From: Herbiconiux sp. A18JL235
Lineage (GTDB): Bacteria; Actinomycetota; Actinomycetes; Actinomycetales; Microbacteriaceae
Reading direction: 5' to 3'
DNA: 64,000 nt
Assembly (NCBI RefSeq): GCF_040939305.1
Contig: NZ_CP162511.1
Coordinates: forward strand, 1,178,001 to 1,242,000
Shown: positions 9,178 to 16,795 of the stretch, piece by piece
How the letters are laid out: each line of letters begins with the position of its first letter
Position numbering within the stretch: the first letter of the stretch is position 1
The notes under the pieces: model-generated
Seen by the model: only the letters and a program-made list of their open reading frames with translations
What the model was told of the DNA's origin: nothing
Database searches by the model: none
Program-made: the position numbers and the translations under genes

Positions 9178-10104
9178 TCAGCGCTCCCCGGAGACGGCCC
9201 GCTCCAGCGCGTCGGGGATGCGGCCGGTTCGGCCGGCCCAGCCGTCGCGAAGTCCGGCCAGCGCGGCGGCGGCGCGGCGCGAACGCCCGGGCACGAACAG
9301 CTGCACGATCACCACGTGCCGAAGGTCGGCGACCGTCTCGCGAACGCTCCAGGCGAGGCGGCCGTGGCCGTGCATCCGGTTCAGCAGGATGCGGTTGCGC
9401 ACCAGGTAGTAGTAGCGGAAGGGTGCGCTGTAGACCAGCGCCAACGGTTCGCCGCCCACGGTCACGGGCCGGCCGAGGAGCGTGGGCCGGTGCCGGCGGC
9501 CGAGGCTGTGGCCGAGGCGGGTCGCCGGTGACAGCACCACGCGAAGCCCCTGACGGGCGACCCGCAGGGCGAAGTCGGTGTCGACGCCGTCGATGAACAG
9601 CGGCTCGGCGAACAGGCCGACGCGGGAGAGGGTCTCGCGCGGGATGAGCAGACCCGACTGGATGGGGGTGGAGCCGAGCAGGAACCCCTTGCGGTACCCG
9701 GAGACGGGGGAGGGGAGGCCCTCTACTTCGGAGGGGGCGACGAGGCCAACGCCCAGACCCGCGGCCCGCGCCTCGCGGGCGGTGCCGACGAGGCACGACA
9801 CGAAGTCGGGCGAGACCTCCGAGTCCTGGTCGAAGGTGAGGAAGAAGGCCGGAGCCTCGACGGCGTCGGCCTTGGCGGCACGGATGCCGGTGTTCAGCGC
9901 CGCGGCGATGCCCCGGTTGCCGGGGTGGCGCACCACGAGGGCGCCCGCGGCGCGCACCTCGTCGAACACGGGGTCGAAGCGCGGGTCGCTGCCGTCGTCG
10001 ACCACCACCACGCGGGCGACCTGAGGGAGCAGGGAGCGCACCAGGGCGACGAGACCCTCTCCCGGCGCGAAGGCCGTCACGACCGCGGCGACGTCGTCGT
10101 TCAC
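9178..10104 (-). CDS. Family-2 glycosyltransferase, rhamnosyltransferase-like
   Basis: This is a 308-residue product starting at GTG 10104, which has a purine-rich GGAGAGGGAG site just upstream. The GT-A core has VVVVDDGSD, NRGIAAALNTGI and FFLTFDQDSEVSP (DQD as the metal-binding motif), and the acceptor region has LFIDGVDTDFALR. The DGVDTDF element is typical of RfbF/RfbG-type rhamnosyltransferases, hence the tentative specificity. First gene of the leftward glycan operon (10104 to 6389), divergent from the flippase-like gene; the 95 bp between them must hold both promoters. Confidence 0.85.
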   Translation of the reverse strand: MNDDVAAVVTAFAPGEGLVALVRSLLPQVARVVVVDDGSDPRFDPVFDEVRAAGALVVRHPGNRGIAAALNTGIRAAKADAVEAPAFFLTFDQDSEVSPDFVSCLVGTAREARAAGLGVGLVAPSEVEGLPSPVSGYRKGFLLGSTPIQSGLLIPRETLSRVGLFAEPLFIDGVDTDFALRVARQGLRVVLSPATRLGHSLGRRHRPTLLGRPVTVGGEPLALVYSAPFRYYYLVRNRILLNRMHGHGRLAWSVRETVADLRHVVIVQLFVPGRSRRAAAALAGLRDGWAGRTGRIPDALERAVSGER

Positions 10105-10142
10105 AGCTCCCTCTCCGCCCCGGGAGCTCCCGGCGGCCCTAC

Positions 10143-10148
10143 TATGCT
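10143..10148 (+). promoter_or_regulatory. -10 box TATGCT for the flippase-glycosyltransferase unit
   Basis: TATGCT fits the actinobacterial TANNNT -10 and would place transcription at about 10155. There is no convincing -35. Eight bases downstream is ATG 10157. Confidence 0.45.
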
Positions 10149-10156
10149 TGCACTCT

Positions 10157-10207
10157 ATGATCCGAGCCCGTCGCCTGCGCCTGCCGCGCCGAGCGCGTCG
10201 TGGCTGA
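10157..10207 (+). CDS. Possible 16-codon Arg-rich leader ORF
   Basis: ATG 10157 lies 8 nt behind the TATGCT box, the spacing expected for a leaderless start. The frame encodes 16 residues, eight of them Arg, and ends at TGA 10205-10207, overlapping the GTG start (10200) of the flippase-like gene in another frame. It could couple translation to the next gene. It could also be chance; codon content alone cannot decide for so short a frame. Confidence 0.25.
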   Translation: MIRARRLRLPRRARRG

Positions 10208-11498
10208 GGGCCGGGCGACCGGGGGCTCGACCCCCACCATCGGCCGCCGCTCCTTCATCGGCGTCGGGGCCGCCTCGCTGGTGTCGGCCGGTGTCGGCTT
10301 CGCCGTGCTCCTCATCGCACCCCGGGTGCTGCCGAGCGAGGTCGACGTCACCGACTTCCTGGCCTTCTGGTCGTTCCTGTTCCTCTGGTTCGGCATCCTG
10401 GGCGGTCTCTCCGCCGAGTCGACGAGAGCCGTACACGACAGCGACCGGCGCACGGAGGCCGCTCACGAACGACGTGAACCACGGATGCTCGCGGTCGGCC
10501 TCGGGGTGGGCATCGCCCTCGGGGTGGTGCTGAGCGTCTCCAGCCTGTGGTGGGCGCCGCAGGTCCTCGGGCCCGACTACGCCTGGCTCGCGCTCCCGCT
10601 CAGTGCGTCGATCGCCCTGTTCTCGGGCCACGCGGTGATCGTCGGGGTGCTCGGCGGTCGCCTGCAGTGGGCCACCTTCGCGCGGCTCGTCATCGGCGAC
10701 TCGCTGCTGCGCCTCGCGCTCATCGTGGGCGCTGCACTCGTCGCCGCGACGGTCGCGGGGCTCGCGGTGGCGGCCAGCGTCGCCTCCGTCACCTGGCTCA
10801 TCGGGCTGGCGTTCTCGCCCACCCTCCGGCGGGCGGCGGCCGCCCGGTCGGACGTGCCGCTGGTACCGTTCCTCCGCCGGATCGGGCACGCCTGCCTCGC
10901 CTCCGGGTCGAGTGCCGTGCTCGTGGTCGGGTTCCCCGTCATCCTCCGCCTCACCTCGAGTGAGGCCGCCTACGAGGCGGCGGCGGGCCTGCTCATCGCC
11001 GTGACGTTCACGCGGGCCCCGCTGCTCATCCCGCTGAACGCCTACCAGGGTGTGGCCATCGCGCACTTCCTCAACAACCGGCACCTGGGGTTCCGGGCTC
11101 TCCTGCCGATCGCTCGGCTCATCGGCCTGATCGCCGTGGTGGGTGCCGTGCTGGGTGGGCTGCTCGGGCCGCTGCTGCTCGGCTGGTACTACGGGCCGGG
11201 GTACGTCGTCGACGGCTGGGTGGTCGCCGGGCTCGTCGTCGCGGCGGCGGCCATGGCGATGCTCACCGTCACCGGGGCGCTGTGCCTCGCGCTCGATCGC
11301 CACAGTGCCTACTCGGCGGGGTGGCTGGCGGCGACGGCGCTCGCCGTCGTCGTGCTGCTGCTGCCGCTGGACACCGGGGTGCGGTCGGTGCTGGCACTGC
11401 TGCTGGGGCCGCTCCTCGGGCTCGGCATCCACGCGCTGGCGCTCCGTCGGTCGCGCGTCATCGAGAAGCCGCACGTCGTGGAAGGGGAGCAGTCGTGA
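10200..11498 (+). CDS. Polysaccharide flippase-like membrane protein
   Basis: This is a 432-residue protein with about 12 predicted transmembrane segments separated by short Arg-rich loops. It resembles MATE/Wzx-type exporters that flip lipid-linked oligosaccharides, but no diagnostic motif was found, so the family call is by topology and context. GTG 10200 is the first start in frame after a stop at 10158-10160. The gene ends in GTGA shared with the next glycosyltransferase start (11495-11498), so the two are coupled. In this region it would export repeat units for the tandem ligase-like proteins at 15464-18183 (inference). Confidence 0.75.
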   Translation: MAEGRATGGSTPTIGRRSFIGVGAASLVSAGVGFAVLLIAPRVLPSEVDVTDFLAFWSFLFLWFGILGGLSAESTRAVHDSDRRTEAAHERREPRMLAVGLGVGIALGVVLSVSSLWWAPQVLGPDYAWLALPLSASIALFSGHAVIVGVLGGRLQWATFARLVIGDSLLRLALIVGAALVAATVAGLAVAASVASVTWLIGLAFSPTLRRAAAARSDVPLVPFLRRIGHACLASGSSAVLVVGFPVILRLTSSEAAYEAAAGLLIAVTFTRAPLLIPLNAYQGVAIAHFLNNRHLGFRALLPIARLIGLIAVVGAVLGGLLGPLLLGWYYGPGYVVDGWVVAGLVVAAAAMAMLTVTGALCLALDRHSAYSAGWLAATALAVVVLLLPLDTGVRSVLALLLGPLLGLGIHALALRRSRVIEKPHVVEGEQS

Positions 11499-12289
11499 GT
11501 CGGTCGCCTGGTCGTTCCGAGGTGCGGGCGAGTGTCTGCATGGCCACCTACAACGGCTCGGCGTACGTGGCCGAGCAGATCGAGTCGATCGTCGCGCAGC
11601 TCGGCCCCGACGACGAGCTCGTCGTGGTCGACGACTGCTCCACCGACGACACCGCCTCCGTCGTGGTGGCGACGGCGGAGCGCCTCGGTGAGTCGCGCAT
11701 CCTGCTCACCAAGACCGACTCGAACGTGGGGTACGTGCGGGCGTTCGAGGCCGCCATCAGGCGGTCCCGCGGCACGTACGTCTTCCTCTCCGACCAGGAC
11801 GACGTCTGGACGGCCGGGCGGCACGAGGCCATGATCGCCGGGCTCTCGCGCTCGCTCGTCGTCGCCGCGAACCACTCCATCCTCGGCCGCAACGGTGCAC
11901 GACTCTGGTATCCGCCGCTGCGGGCCGCGCAGTCGCAGCGGCGGTTCGCGAACCTGTTCGCCCTGCTCGTCGGCTACCGGCCCTACTTCGGCTGCGCGAT
12001 GGGCTTCCGGCGCGAGGCGATCGACGGGGGCATCCTGCCCATCCCGCCGTACGTCAGCGAGTCGCACGACGTCTGGATCGCCATCACGGGCAACGTGCGG
12101 GGGAGCATCCGTCATCTCGACGAGGTCGTCGTCGAGCGCCGTCTGCACGGCTCGAACCAGACCCCCCTCGGCATCCGGGGGCTCCCCACCATCCTCCGCG
12201 CCCGCGTCATGTTCCTCCGCCTCATCGCCGAGGCCACCCGCCGCGCCACCGCAGCCCGTCGCGCTCGGCGCGCGGCGTCGCTACGATGA
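11495..12289 (+). CDS. Family-2 glycosyltransferase
   Basis: This is a 264-residue product; start GTG 11495 with AAGGGGAG about 6 nt upstream and a 4-bp overlap with the flippase-like gene. Motifs: VCMATYNGSAYVAEQI, LVVVDDCSTDD, and FLSDQDDVW (DQDD metal-binding motif), the usual signature of bacterial GT2 enzymes acting on O-antigen or capsule repeat units. Later, CAMGFRREA and SHDVWIA mark the acceptor side. The last codons overlap the promoter of the erm leader (TACGAT at 12282-12287). Confidence 0.87.
   Translation: MSRSPGRSEVRASVCMATYNGSAYVAEQIESIVAQLGPDDELVVVDDCSTDDTASVVVATAERLGESRILLTKTDSNVGYVRAFEAAIRRSRGTYVFLSDQDDVWTAGRHEAMIAGLSRSLVVAANHSILGRNGARLWYPPLRAAQSQRRFANLFALLVGYRPYFGCAMGFRREAIDGGILPIPPYVSESHDVWIAITGNVRGSIRHLDEVVVERRLHGSNQTPLGIRGLPTILRARVMFLRLIAEATRRATAARRARRAASLR
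12282..12287 (+). promoter_or_regulatory. -10 box TACGAT for the erm leader transcript
   Basis: TACGAT fits TANNNT and ends 6 nt before the GTG start of the leader peptide, the arrangement of a leaderless actinobacterial transcript. It overlaps the final codons of the upstream glycosyltransferase. No clear -35 hexamer is visible. Confidence 0.5.
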
Positions 12290-12293
12290 GGGC

Positions 12294-12359
12294 GTGGGAA
12301 CTCTCTACAGCGCAGCCGTGACGGGGCGCTTCTTCACCTTCCGCGACCGCCGCGCCTGA
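12294..12359 (+). CDS. Putative erm leader peptide with R-D-R stall motif
   Basis: GTG 12294 to TGA 12357-12359 encodes 21 residues beginning MGTLYSAAV and ending FTFRDRRA. The Arg-Asp-Arg triplet (residues 17-19) fits the +X+ (Arg-x-Arg/Lys) sequence at which macrolide-bound ribosomes are known to stall, as in the RLR leaders of other erm genes. The start is 6 nt behind a TACGAT box. Downstream come alternative hairpins and then the erm gene. What is seen is the peptide, promoter spacing and hairpins; induction by macrolides is inferred. Confidence 0.6.
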   Translation: MGTLYSAAVTGRFFTFRDRRA

Positions 12360-12484
12360 CGGCGCGCCGCCGCTCGCTCGCCTCAGCGCGCCGTCCTCCG
12401 AGACGTCATCTGCACCTCGGACGGGCGCTTCCTCGTGCCACGACATCGCCCCGCGGGGTGCTCCACCCTCTTCCCAGGAGCACC
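12360..12484 (+). promoter_or_regulatory. Putative translational attenuator of erm
   Basis: Three stems can be drawn. Stem 1 is 12360-12367 with 12386-12393 (8 bp, cggcgcgc/gcgcgccg), right after the leader stop. Stem 2 is 12391-12402 with 12416-12424 (a 9-bp match with a 3-nt bulge), mutually exclusive with stem 1. Stem 3 is 12457-12464 with 12477-12484 (8 bp perfect, ggtgctcc/ggagcacc), which buries the AGGAG ribosome-binding site (12476-12480) of erm. This is the layout of Erm translational attenuators. A sequence resembling leader codons (gacgggcgcttc) recurs at about 12420. Confidence 0.5.
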
Positions 12485-12488
12485 GCTC

Positions 12489-13247
12489 ATGCCTCGATCC
12501 CTCCATGGTGGCCGCCACGAACTCGGCCAGAACTTCCTCACCCACACGCCGTCGATCGACCTCATCCTCGCGCTGGTGGATGCGACCCGCGGGCCCATCC
12601 TCGAACTCGGCGCCGGTGACGGCGCGCTCACCCGCCCTCTCGCCACCAGACGGCGGCCCCTCACCGCCATCGACATCGACGAACACCGCGTCCGCCGCCT
12701 CCGGAGGGCGCTGCCGCACGCCGACGTGCTGCAGGCCGACGCGCTGCACCATCCGCTCCGCGCCCCCACGGTCGTCGGCAACATCCCGTTCCACCTCACC
12801 ACGCCCATCCTCCGTCGCCTGCTGGCGGAGCCAGGCTGGGAGCGCGCGATCCTCCTGACCCAGTGGGAGGTCGCCCGCAAGCGTGCGGGGGTGGGCGGCG
12901 GCACGATGATGACGGCGCAGCACGCGCCCTGGTTCGAGTTCGCGCTGCACGGGCGGGTGCCCCGATGGGGATTCAGGCCGGCCCCGGGCGTCGACGGCGG
13001 CATCCTGTCGATCACCCGCCGCGAGCATCCGCTTCTCCCCGGGGCCGAGCGACGCGCTTACGAGGGCTTCGTGCGCGCGGTGTTCTCGGGGCGGGGTGCG
13101 ACTCTCGAACGCATCGTCGCCGGTGCCGGGAAGGCCCCTCCGTCGGTCGCGCGCGACGCGGTGGCTCGGGCCGACGCCCGGGGCGCTCTTGCCCGCGACC
13201 TCGACGCAGAGCAGTGGGCCGCTCTGTGGCGCACCCTCCGGGGGTGA
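12489..13247 (+). CDS. erm: Erm-type 23S rRNA (adenine-N6) methyltransferase
   Basis: This 252-residue enzyme is predicted to transfer methyl groups from S-adenosylmethionine to A2058 of 23S rRNA, giving macrolide-lincosamide-streptogramin B resistance (family knowledge). Motifs in order: HELGQNFLT near the N-terminus (motif X), LELGAGDGALT (motif I, from about 38), AIDIDEHRV (motif II), DVLQADAL (motif III) and NIPFHLTTPILRRLL (motif IV, Asn98-Ile-Pro-Phe). Related KsgA enzymes carry NLPY at that place, so NIPF supports Erm rather than KsgA. ATG 12489 has AGGAG 8 nt upstream, inside a hairpin. It has its own attenuator-like leader, and codon use is like its neighbours, so it may be a resident gene rather than a recent import. 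Confidence 0.88.
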   Translation: MPRSLHGGRHELGQNFLTHTPSIDLILALVDATRGPILELGAGDGALTRPLATRRRPLTAIDIDEHRVRRLRRALPHADVLQADALHHPLRAPTVVGNIPFHLTTPILRRLLAEPGWERAILLTQWEVARKRAGVGGGTMMTAQHAPWFEFALHGRVPRWGFRPAPGVDGGILSITRREHPLLPGAERRAYEGFVRAVFSGRGATLERIVAGAGKAPPSVARDAVARADARGALARDLDAEQWAALWRTLRG

Positions 13248-13313
13248 GACCTGTGCGCCAACGCTCAGTTTCGATCGGTAGCTTGCCAAGCTGCGGGCCG
13301 AGACAGGAGATGC

Positions 13314-14528
13314 ATGCAGGCGCAGGAACGACACGGGCGAAAGCACACCCCCTCGGCGGCGGCGCTCGTGCTGCGCACGCTCGGCGTGGCGGTGGCCGTG
13401 GTGGTCGTGTCGACGCTCCTGGTGGTGGGGTACGCGGTATCGAGCATCTCGTCGACGTTCCAGGAGGCGGCAGTCGACATCGGCGGCGACGCACCGCCGC
13501 CCGCGCCGCCGTTCCTCGGCGCCATCGAGGGCGGGTTCAACCTGCTCATCGTCGGCAGCGACAACGACGAGAACCAGGGCGACGAGTACGGCGAGCGCGA
13601 TGCGGTGCTGAACGACGTGAACATCCTCATCCACGTCGCAGCAGATCACCGCAACGCCGTGGTCGTGAGCCTGCCCCGCGACCTCGTCATCCCCCAGCCC
13701 GCCTGCGACGCCTCGGATGCGGTCGACGCCCAGCCCCTCAACGACGCCTGGGAGAGGGGCGGCGAGAACGGCCTGGGGTGCGTGGTGGCGACCGTGCGAT
13801 CGCTCACCGGCCTCGACATCCCGTACGCCATGGAGACCTCGTTCAACGGTGTGATCGAGATGAGCAACGCCGTCGGCGGCGTCGACGTCTGCGTCACCGA
13901 CGTCATGCAAGACGACTTCACCGGCCTGTACCTCACGCCCGGACATCACCTCCTTGCCGGCGCCGACGCCCTCGCCTTCCTGCGCAACCGCCACGGCGTG
14001 GGAGACGGCAGCGACCTGGCGCGCATCGGCTCGCAGCAGCAGTACCTGTCGTCGCTCTTGCGCACGATCAAGAGCTCGAGCACCCTCTCCGACCCCACGA
14101 AGGTCTACGGGCTCGCGCAAGCCGTGGCGCAGAACATCACGCCGTCGACGAGCATCAGCGGCACCGACACCCTCGTCTCGCTCGCCCTCGCGATGAAGGA
14201 CATCGACCTGTCGAAGGTCGTCTTCGTCTCCTACCCCGTCACCGCCTACGTCGACGACCCGAACAAGGTGCAGCCCGTCGACGACCTCGCCGCACAGCTC
14301 GTCGAGCGCATCACCACCGACCAGCCGTTCACGCTAGACGCGGGCGCCACCACCACCGGTTCGACCGTCGAGGGCGAGGCCGGCGCCGACCCCGCCGACC
14401 CCGCCACGCCGGCCGCACCTCCCGCGAGCGAGGCGCCGACCGACTCGCCCGAGACCCCCGACGTCATCGAGGGCCTCCAGGGCCAGACCGCTGCCGAGCA
14501 GACCTGCGCCAGCCCGTTCAGCGAGTAG
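13314..14528 (+). CDS. LytR-CpsA-Psr (LCP) family glycopolymer transferase
   Basis: This 404-residue protein has a cytoplasmic N-terminus, one membrane anchor (about 20-45) and an extracellular LCP domain (about 70-330). Visible family residues: NLLIVGSD at the start of the domain, LNDVNILIHV, SLPRDLVI (the PRD motif) and LAFLRNRHGVGDGSDLARI, whose Arg residues bind the pyrophosphate of the polyprenyl-linked donor. The tail after about 335 is Ala/Pro/Thr-rich and ends near a lone Cys. LCP enzymes attach secondary polymers to peptidoglycan, which fits the surrounding glycan genes. ATG 13314 follows AGGAGA. A TAGCTT box lies at 13279-13284. Confidence 0.9.
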   Translation: MQAQERHGRKHTPSAAALVLRTLGVAVAVVVVSTLLVVGYAVSSISSTFQEAAVDIGGDAPPPAPPFLGAIEGGFNLLIVGSDNDENQGDEYGERDAVLNDVNILIHVAADHRNAVVVSLPRDLVIPQPACDASDAVDAQPLNDAWERGGENGLGCVVATVRSLTGLDIPYAMETSFNGVIEMSNAVGGVDVCVTDVMQDDFTGLYLTPGHHLLAGADALAFLRNRHGVGDGSDLARIGSQQQYLSSLLRTIKSSSTLSDPTKVYGLAQAVAQNITPSTSISGTDTLVSLALAMKDIDLSKVVFVSYPVTAYVDDPNKVQPVDDLAAQLVERITTDQPFTLDAGATTTGSTVEGEAGADPADPATPAAPPASEAPTDSPETPDVIEGLQGQTAAEQTCASPFSE

Positions 14529-14578
14529 GCGCCTCGCGGACGGCCGGGCGGGCGCGCGCCGCGCTGCGCGAGGGCGCC
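14528..14578. terminator. Hairpin between convergent genes
   Basis: ggcgcctcgcg (14528-14538) pairs with cgcgagggcgcc (14567-14578) with one bulged G. The element covers the end of the LCP gene and the gap before the stop of the leftward glycosyltransferase, so it could terminate from either side. No T-run follows. Confidence 0.45.
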
Positions 14579-14585
14579 ACGCCGC

Positions 14586-15467
14586 TCAGCCGAGGGCGTG
14601 GCGCAGGAGCGCGCGGCGGGAGGCCGGGTCGTGGGCGCGGAGCGCGGCGGGCAGCTCGGTGAGCGCGTTGAGGCGCGAGGTGAGGTGCAGGGTCGCGGCG
14701 CGCGCGGCGCGCGACCACCCCCGGGCGGCGGCGCGCGAGGCGAGCTCGGCGAACAGCGCCGACTCCTCGGCGAACTTCGCCCCGTCGGGCCCCTTCAGCG
14801 ACGACACGCTGCCGGAGTGCCTGCGGTACGAGAACACCACCTCGTTGTCGAGCAGCAGCGCACCCCCGTCGAGCACGATGTCGGCGATGAGGGCGAGGTC
14901 TTGCACCACGTCGAAACCCGGCCGGAAGCCGAAGCGCCTGAGGTCGTCGGCCCGCCACACGAGCGACGGGAAGTACGCCCAGTTCCCGTGCATGAGGCTC
15001 GTGAGCAGCTGCTCGCCGCCGAACATCCGCGTTCCCGTCCCGCCGAAACGCACGAGCTCCTTCACCCGATCGGCGAGTGGATGCGCGACCCGGCCCTCCG
15101 AGTCGATCACCTCCACCCCGGGCTGCACGATCGCCGCCCACGGATGCGCGGCCACGAGCTCGGCGACCCGCTCGACGTAACCGGGGTGCATCCGGTCGTC
15201 GCAGCCCATCAGCACGGCCCGCTCGTTCTCGACCAGCCGCACGCACTCCCGGAAGTTCCCGCCCACGCCGAGGTTCGTCCCGTTGCGGCGGTACACCACG
15301 CGCGGGTCGCCGAGCGACGCGGCCCAGCGCCCGGGCTCCTCGTCGGGGTACACGTCGTCGACGATCACCAGGCGCCAGTCGGAGACCGTCTGCGCGAGCA
15401 CGCTCCGCACCGCCTCGCGGAAGTGGTCGGGGCGACCCCAGAACGGCATCATGATGTCGAGGGTCAC
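14586..15467 (-). CDS. Family-2 glycosyltransferase
   Basis: This is a 293-residue product. GTG 15467 overlaps the stop of the upstream ligase-like gene (GTGA), so it is the third gene of a coupled leftward operon. GT-A motifs: DIMMPFWGRPDHFREAV, LVIVDDVYPDEE, NGTNLGVGGNFREC and VLMGCDDRMHPGYV (DD metal-binding site); YRRHSGSVSS near the C-terminal third is common in GT2 enzymes of surface glycan clusters. The donor and acceptor sugars cannot be deduced. Confidence 0.87.
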   Translation of the reverse strand: MTLDIMMPFWGRPDHFREAVRSVLAQTVSDWRLVIVDDVYPDEEPGRWAASLGDPRVVYRRNGTNLGVGGNFRECVRLVENERAVLMGCDDRMHPGYVERVAELVAAHPWAAIVQPGVEVIDSEGRVAHPLADRVKELVRFGGTGTRMFGGEQLLTSLMHGNWAYFPSLVWRADDLRRFGFRPGFDVVQDLALIADIVLDGGALLLDNEVVFSYRRHSGSVSSLKGPDGAKFAEESALFAELASRAAARGWSRAARAATLHLTSRLNALTELPAALRAHDPASRRALLRHALG

Positions 15468-16795
15468 GGGGTCTCCATCCTCTCGTGCCGCGGCTCGGGC
15501 GGCGGTTCGTCTGCCGGCCGGAGCCTCCGGCGCCAGCTGAGGTCGCGGGCGGCCTTCACCGAGCAGATCACGAGCAGCAGCCAGCCGTACTCGACCAGCA
15601 CGATGCTCTCGGCCATGGAGGTGGCGAGGAGCACCACGAGCACCAGCGCCGTCCAGAGGAAGACGATGCTCTTGCGTGAGGAGGCCACCACCCAGGCCCT
15701 CCCGAAGGCGAGCAACGCGAACACGGTGAACACGGCGAAGCCGATGAGGCCGGCCTGGAAGTAGACGTCGACGAACGCGTTGAGCGCCGAGGTGTGCGCC
15801 CGGCCGCCCACGACGTCGAGGGCGAAGAAGGGCGACACGTTCGACCGCCAGTACCCCACCCACCCCCAGCCCTCGATGGGGTTGAGGTCGATGAGGCGGC
15901 CGAGCTCGCGCCAGATCTCGAGCCGGTAGGTGAACTCGCGCCGGGTCGACAGGAGGTCGAGGATGCGCCCCCGCAGCAGGAAGGCCAGGAGCGCCGCCGC
16001 CACGGCCACGGCCAGCAGTGCCACGTGCCAGGTGCGCCTGGTCTCGGGAGCGGCCCGGCGCAACAGCAGCAGTACGCCCGCGGCGACGGCGGTCACCAGC
16101 GCGACCCCCGCGGTGACGGGCGACCCCGAGAGCACCGCTGCGCCGGCGGCGATGATGACGCTGTAGACGCCGACCCCGCGCCGCACCGACCGCGTGGCGA
16201 GCTCCACGGCGAAGGTGACGAGCGCGATCAGCGCCACGAACCCCACCATGTTGCGCGAGCCGAGCACGCCCTGGATGGGCCCGCCCGACGCCAGCGCGCC
16301 CGTGATGCCGAGGAAGCGCAGGGGCACGTCGAGCAGCACGCCCGACAGCACCTCGAGCGCCAGCGAGAGGGTGATCACCACCCGCAGCACGTCGCCCACT
16401 GCGCGCACGATCTGGATGAGGTCGCGCACCACGGCGACGTACACCCCGAGGAAGGCGTAGGCGAGCAGGTACGCGATGCCGTTGAGGCTCGACGGCACGT
16501 ACGAGCTCCAGAAGATGGTGAGGGTGCACCAGGCCAGGAAGATCAGCAGCGAGATGGGCAGCAGTCCGTGCCAGTCGAGCTGCTTCCAGCGCCCGGCGAA
16601 GGAGAGCGCCGCGAACGCGACGAGCGCGCAGACGATGGCCACGAGGCCCGGCCAGCCGATCGTCGACCGCAGGAAGTGCGACAGGAACGCGGTCGCGACG
16701 ACGGCGATGGTGAGCGCCTTCGCGAAGCGGGTGGCGCCGAAGAAGACGAGCACCCCCGCCATCACCGGATGCTGCTGCCGCCCGGCCGCGCTCAT
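15464..16795 (-). CDS. O-antigen ligase/polymerase-like membrane protein 1
   Basis: This 443-residue protein has about 10-12 transmembrane segments and a large extracellular loop (about 270-350) containing GWGWVGYWRS and a His (AHTSALNAFVDVYFQ). GGPIQGVLGSRNMVGFVALIAL is a typical Wzy_C/WaaL-type motif. Such proteins polymerise or transfer undecaprenyl-linked glycans outside the cell (family knowledge). It overlaps its neighbours at both ends (ATGA 16792-16795; GTGA 15464-15467). The closest relative in the window is the next gene upstream, with the same PIQG-V-G-RN and GWGWV-YW motifs, implying tandem duplication. Confidence 0.85.
   Translation of the reverse strand: MSAAGRQQHPVMAGVLVFFGATRFAKALTIAVVATAFLSHFLRSTIGWPGLVAIVCALVAFAALSFAGRWKQLDWHGLLPISLLIFLAWCTLTIFWSSYVPSSLNGIAYLLAYAFLGVYVAVVRDLIQIVRAVGDVLRVVITLSLALEVLSGVLLDVPLRFLGITGALASGGPIQGVLGSRNMVGFVALIALVTFAVELATRSVRRGVGVYSVIIAAGAAVLSGSPVTAGVALVTAVAAGVLLLLRRAAPETRRTWHVALLAVAVAAALLAFLLRGRILDLLSTRREFTYRLEIWRELGRLIDLNPIEGWGWVGYWRSNVSPFFALDVVGGRAHTSALNAFVDVYFQAGLIGFAVFTVFALLAFGRAWVVASSRKSIVFLWTALVLVVLLATSMAESIVLVEYGWLLLVICSVKAARDLSWRRRLRPADEPPPEPRHERMETP

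Noticed and set aside
12489..13247. KsgA/RsmA dimethyltransferase instead of Erm
   Set aside because: NIPF rather than NLPY at motif IV, an attenuator-type leader upstream, and no RsmA neighbours.
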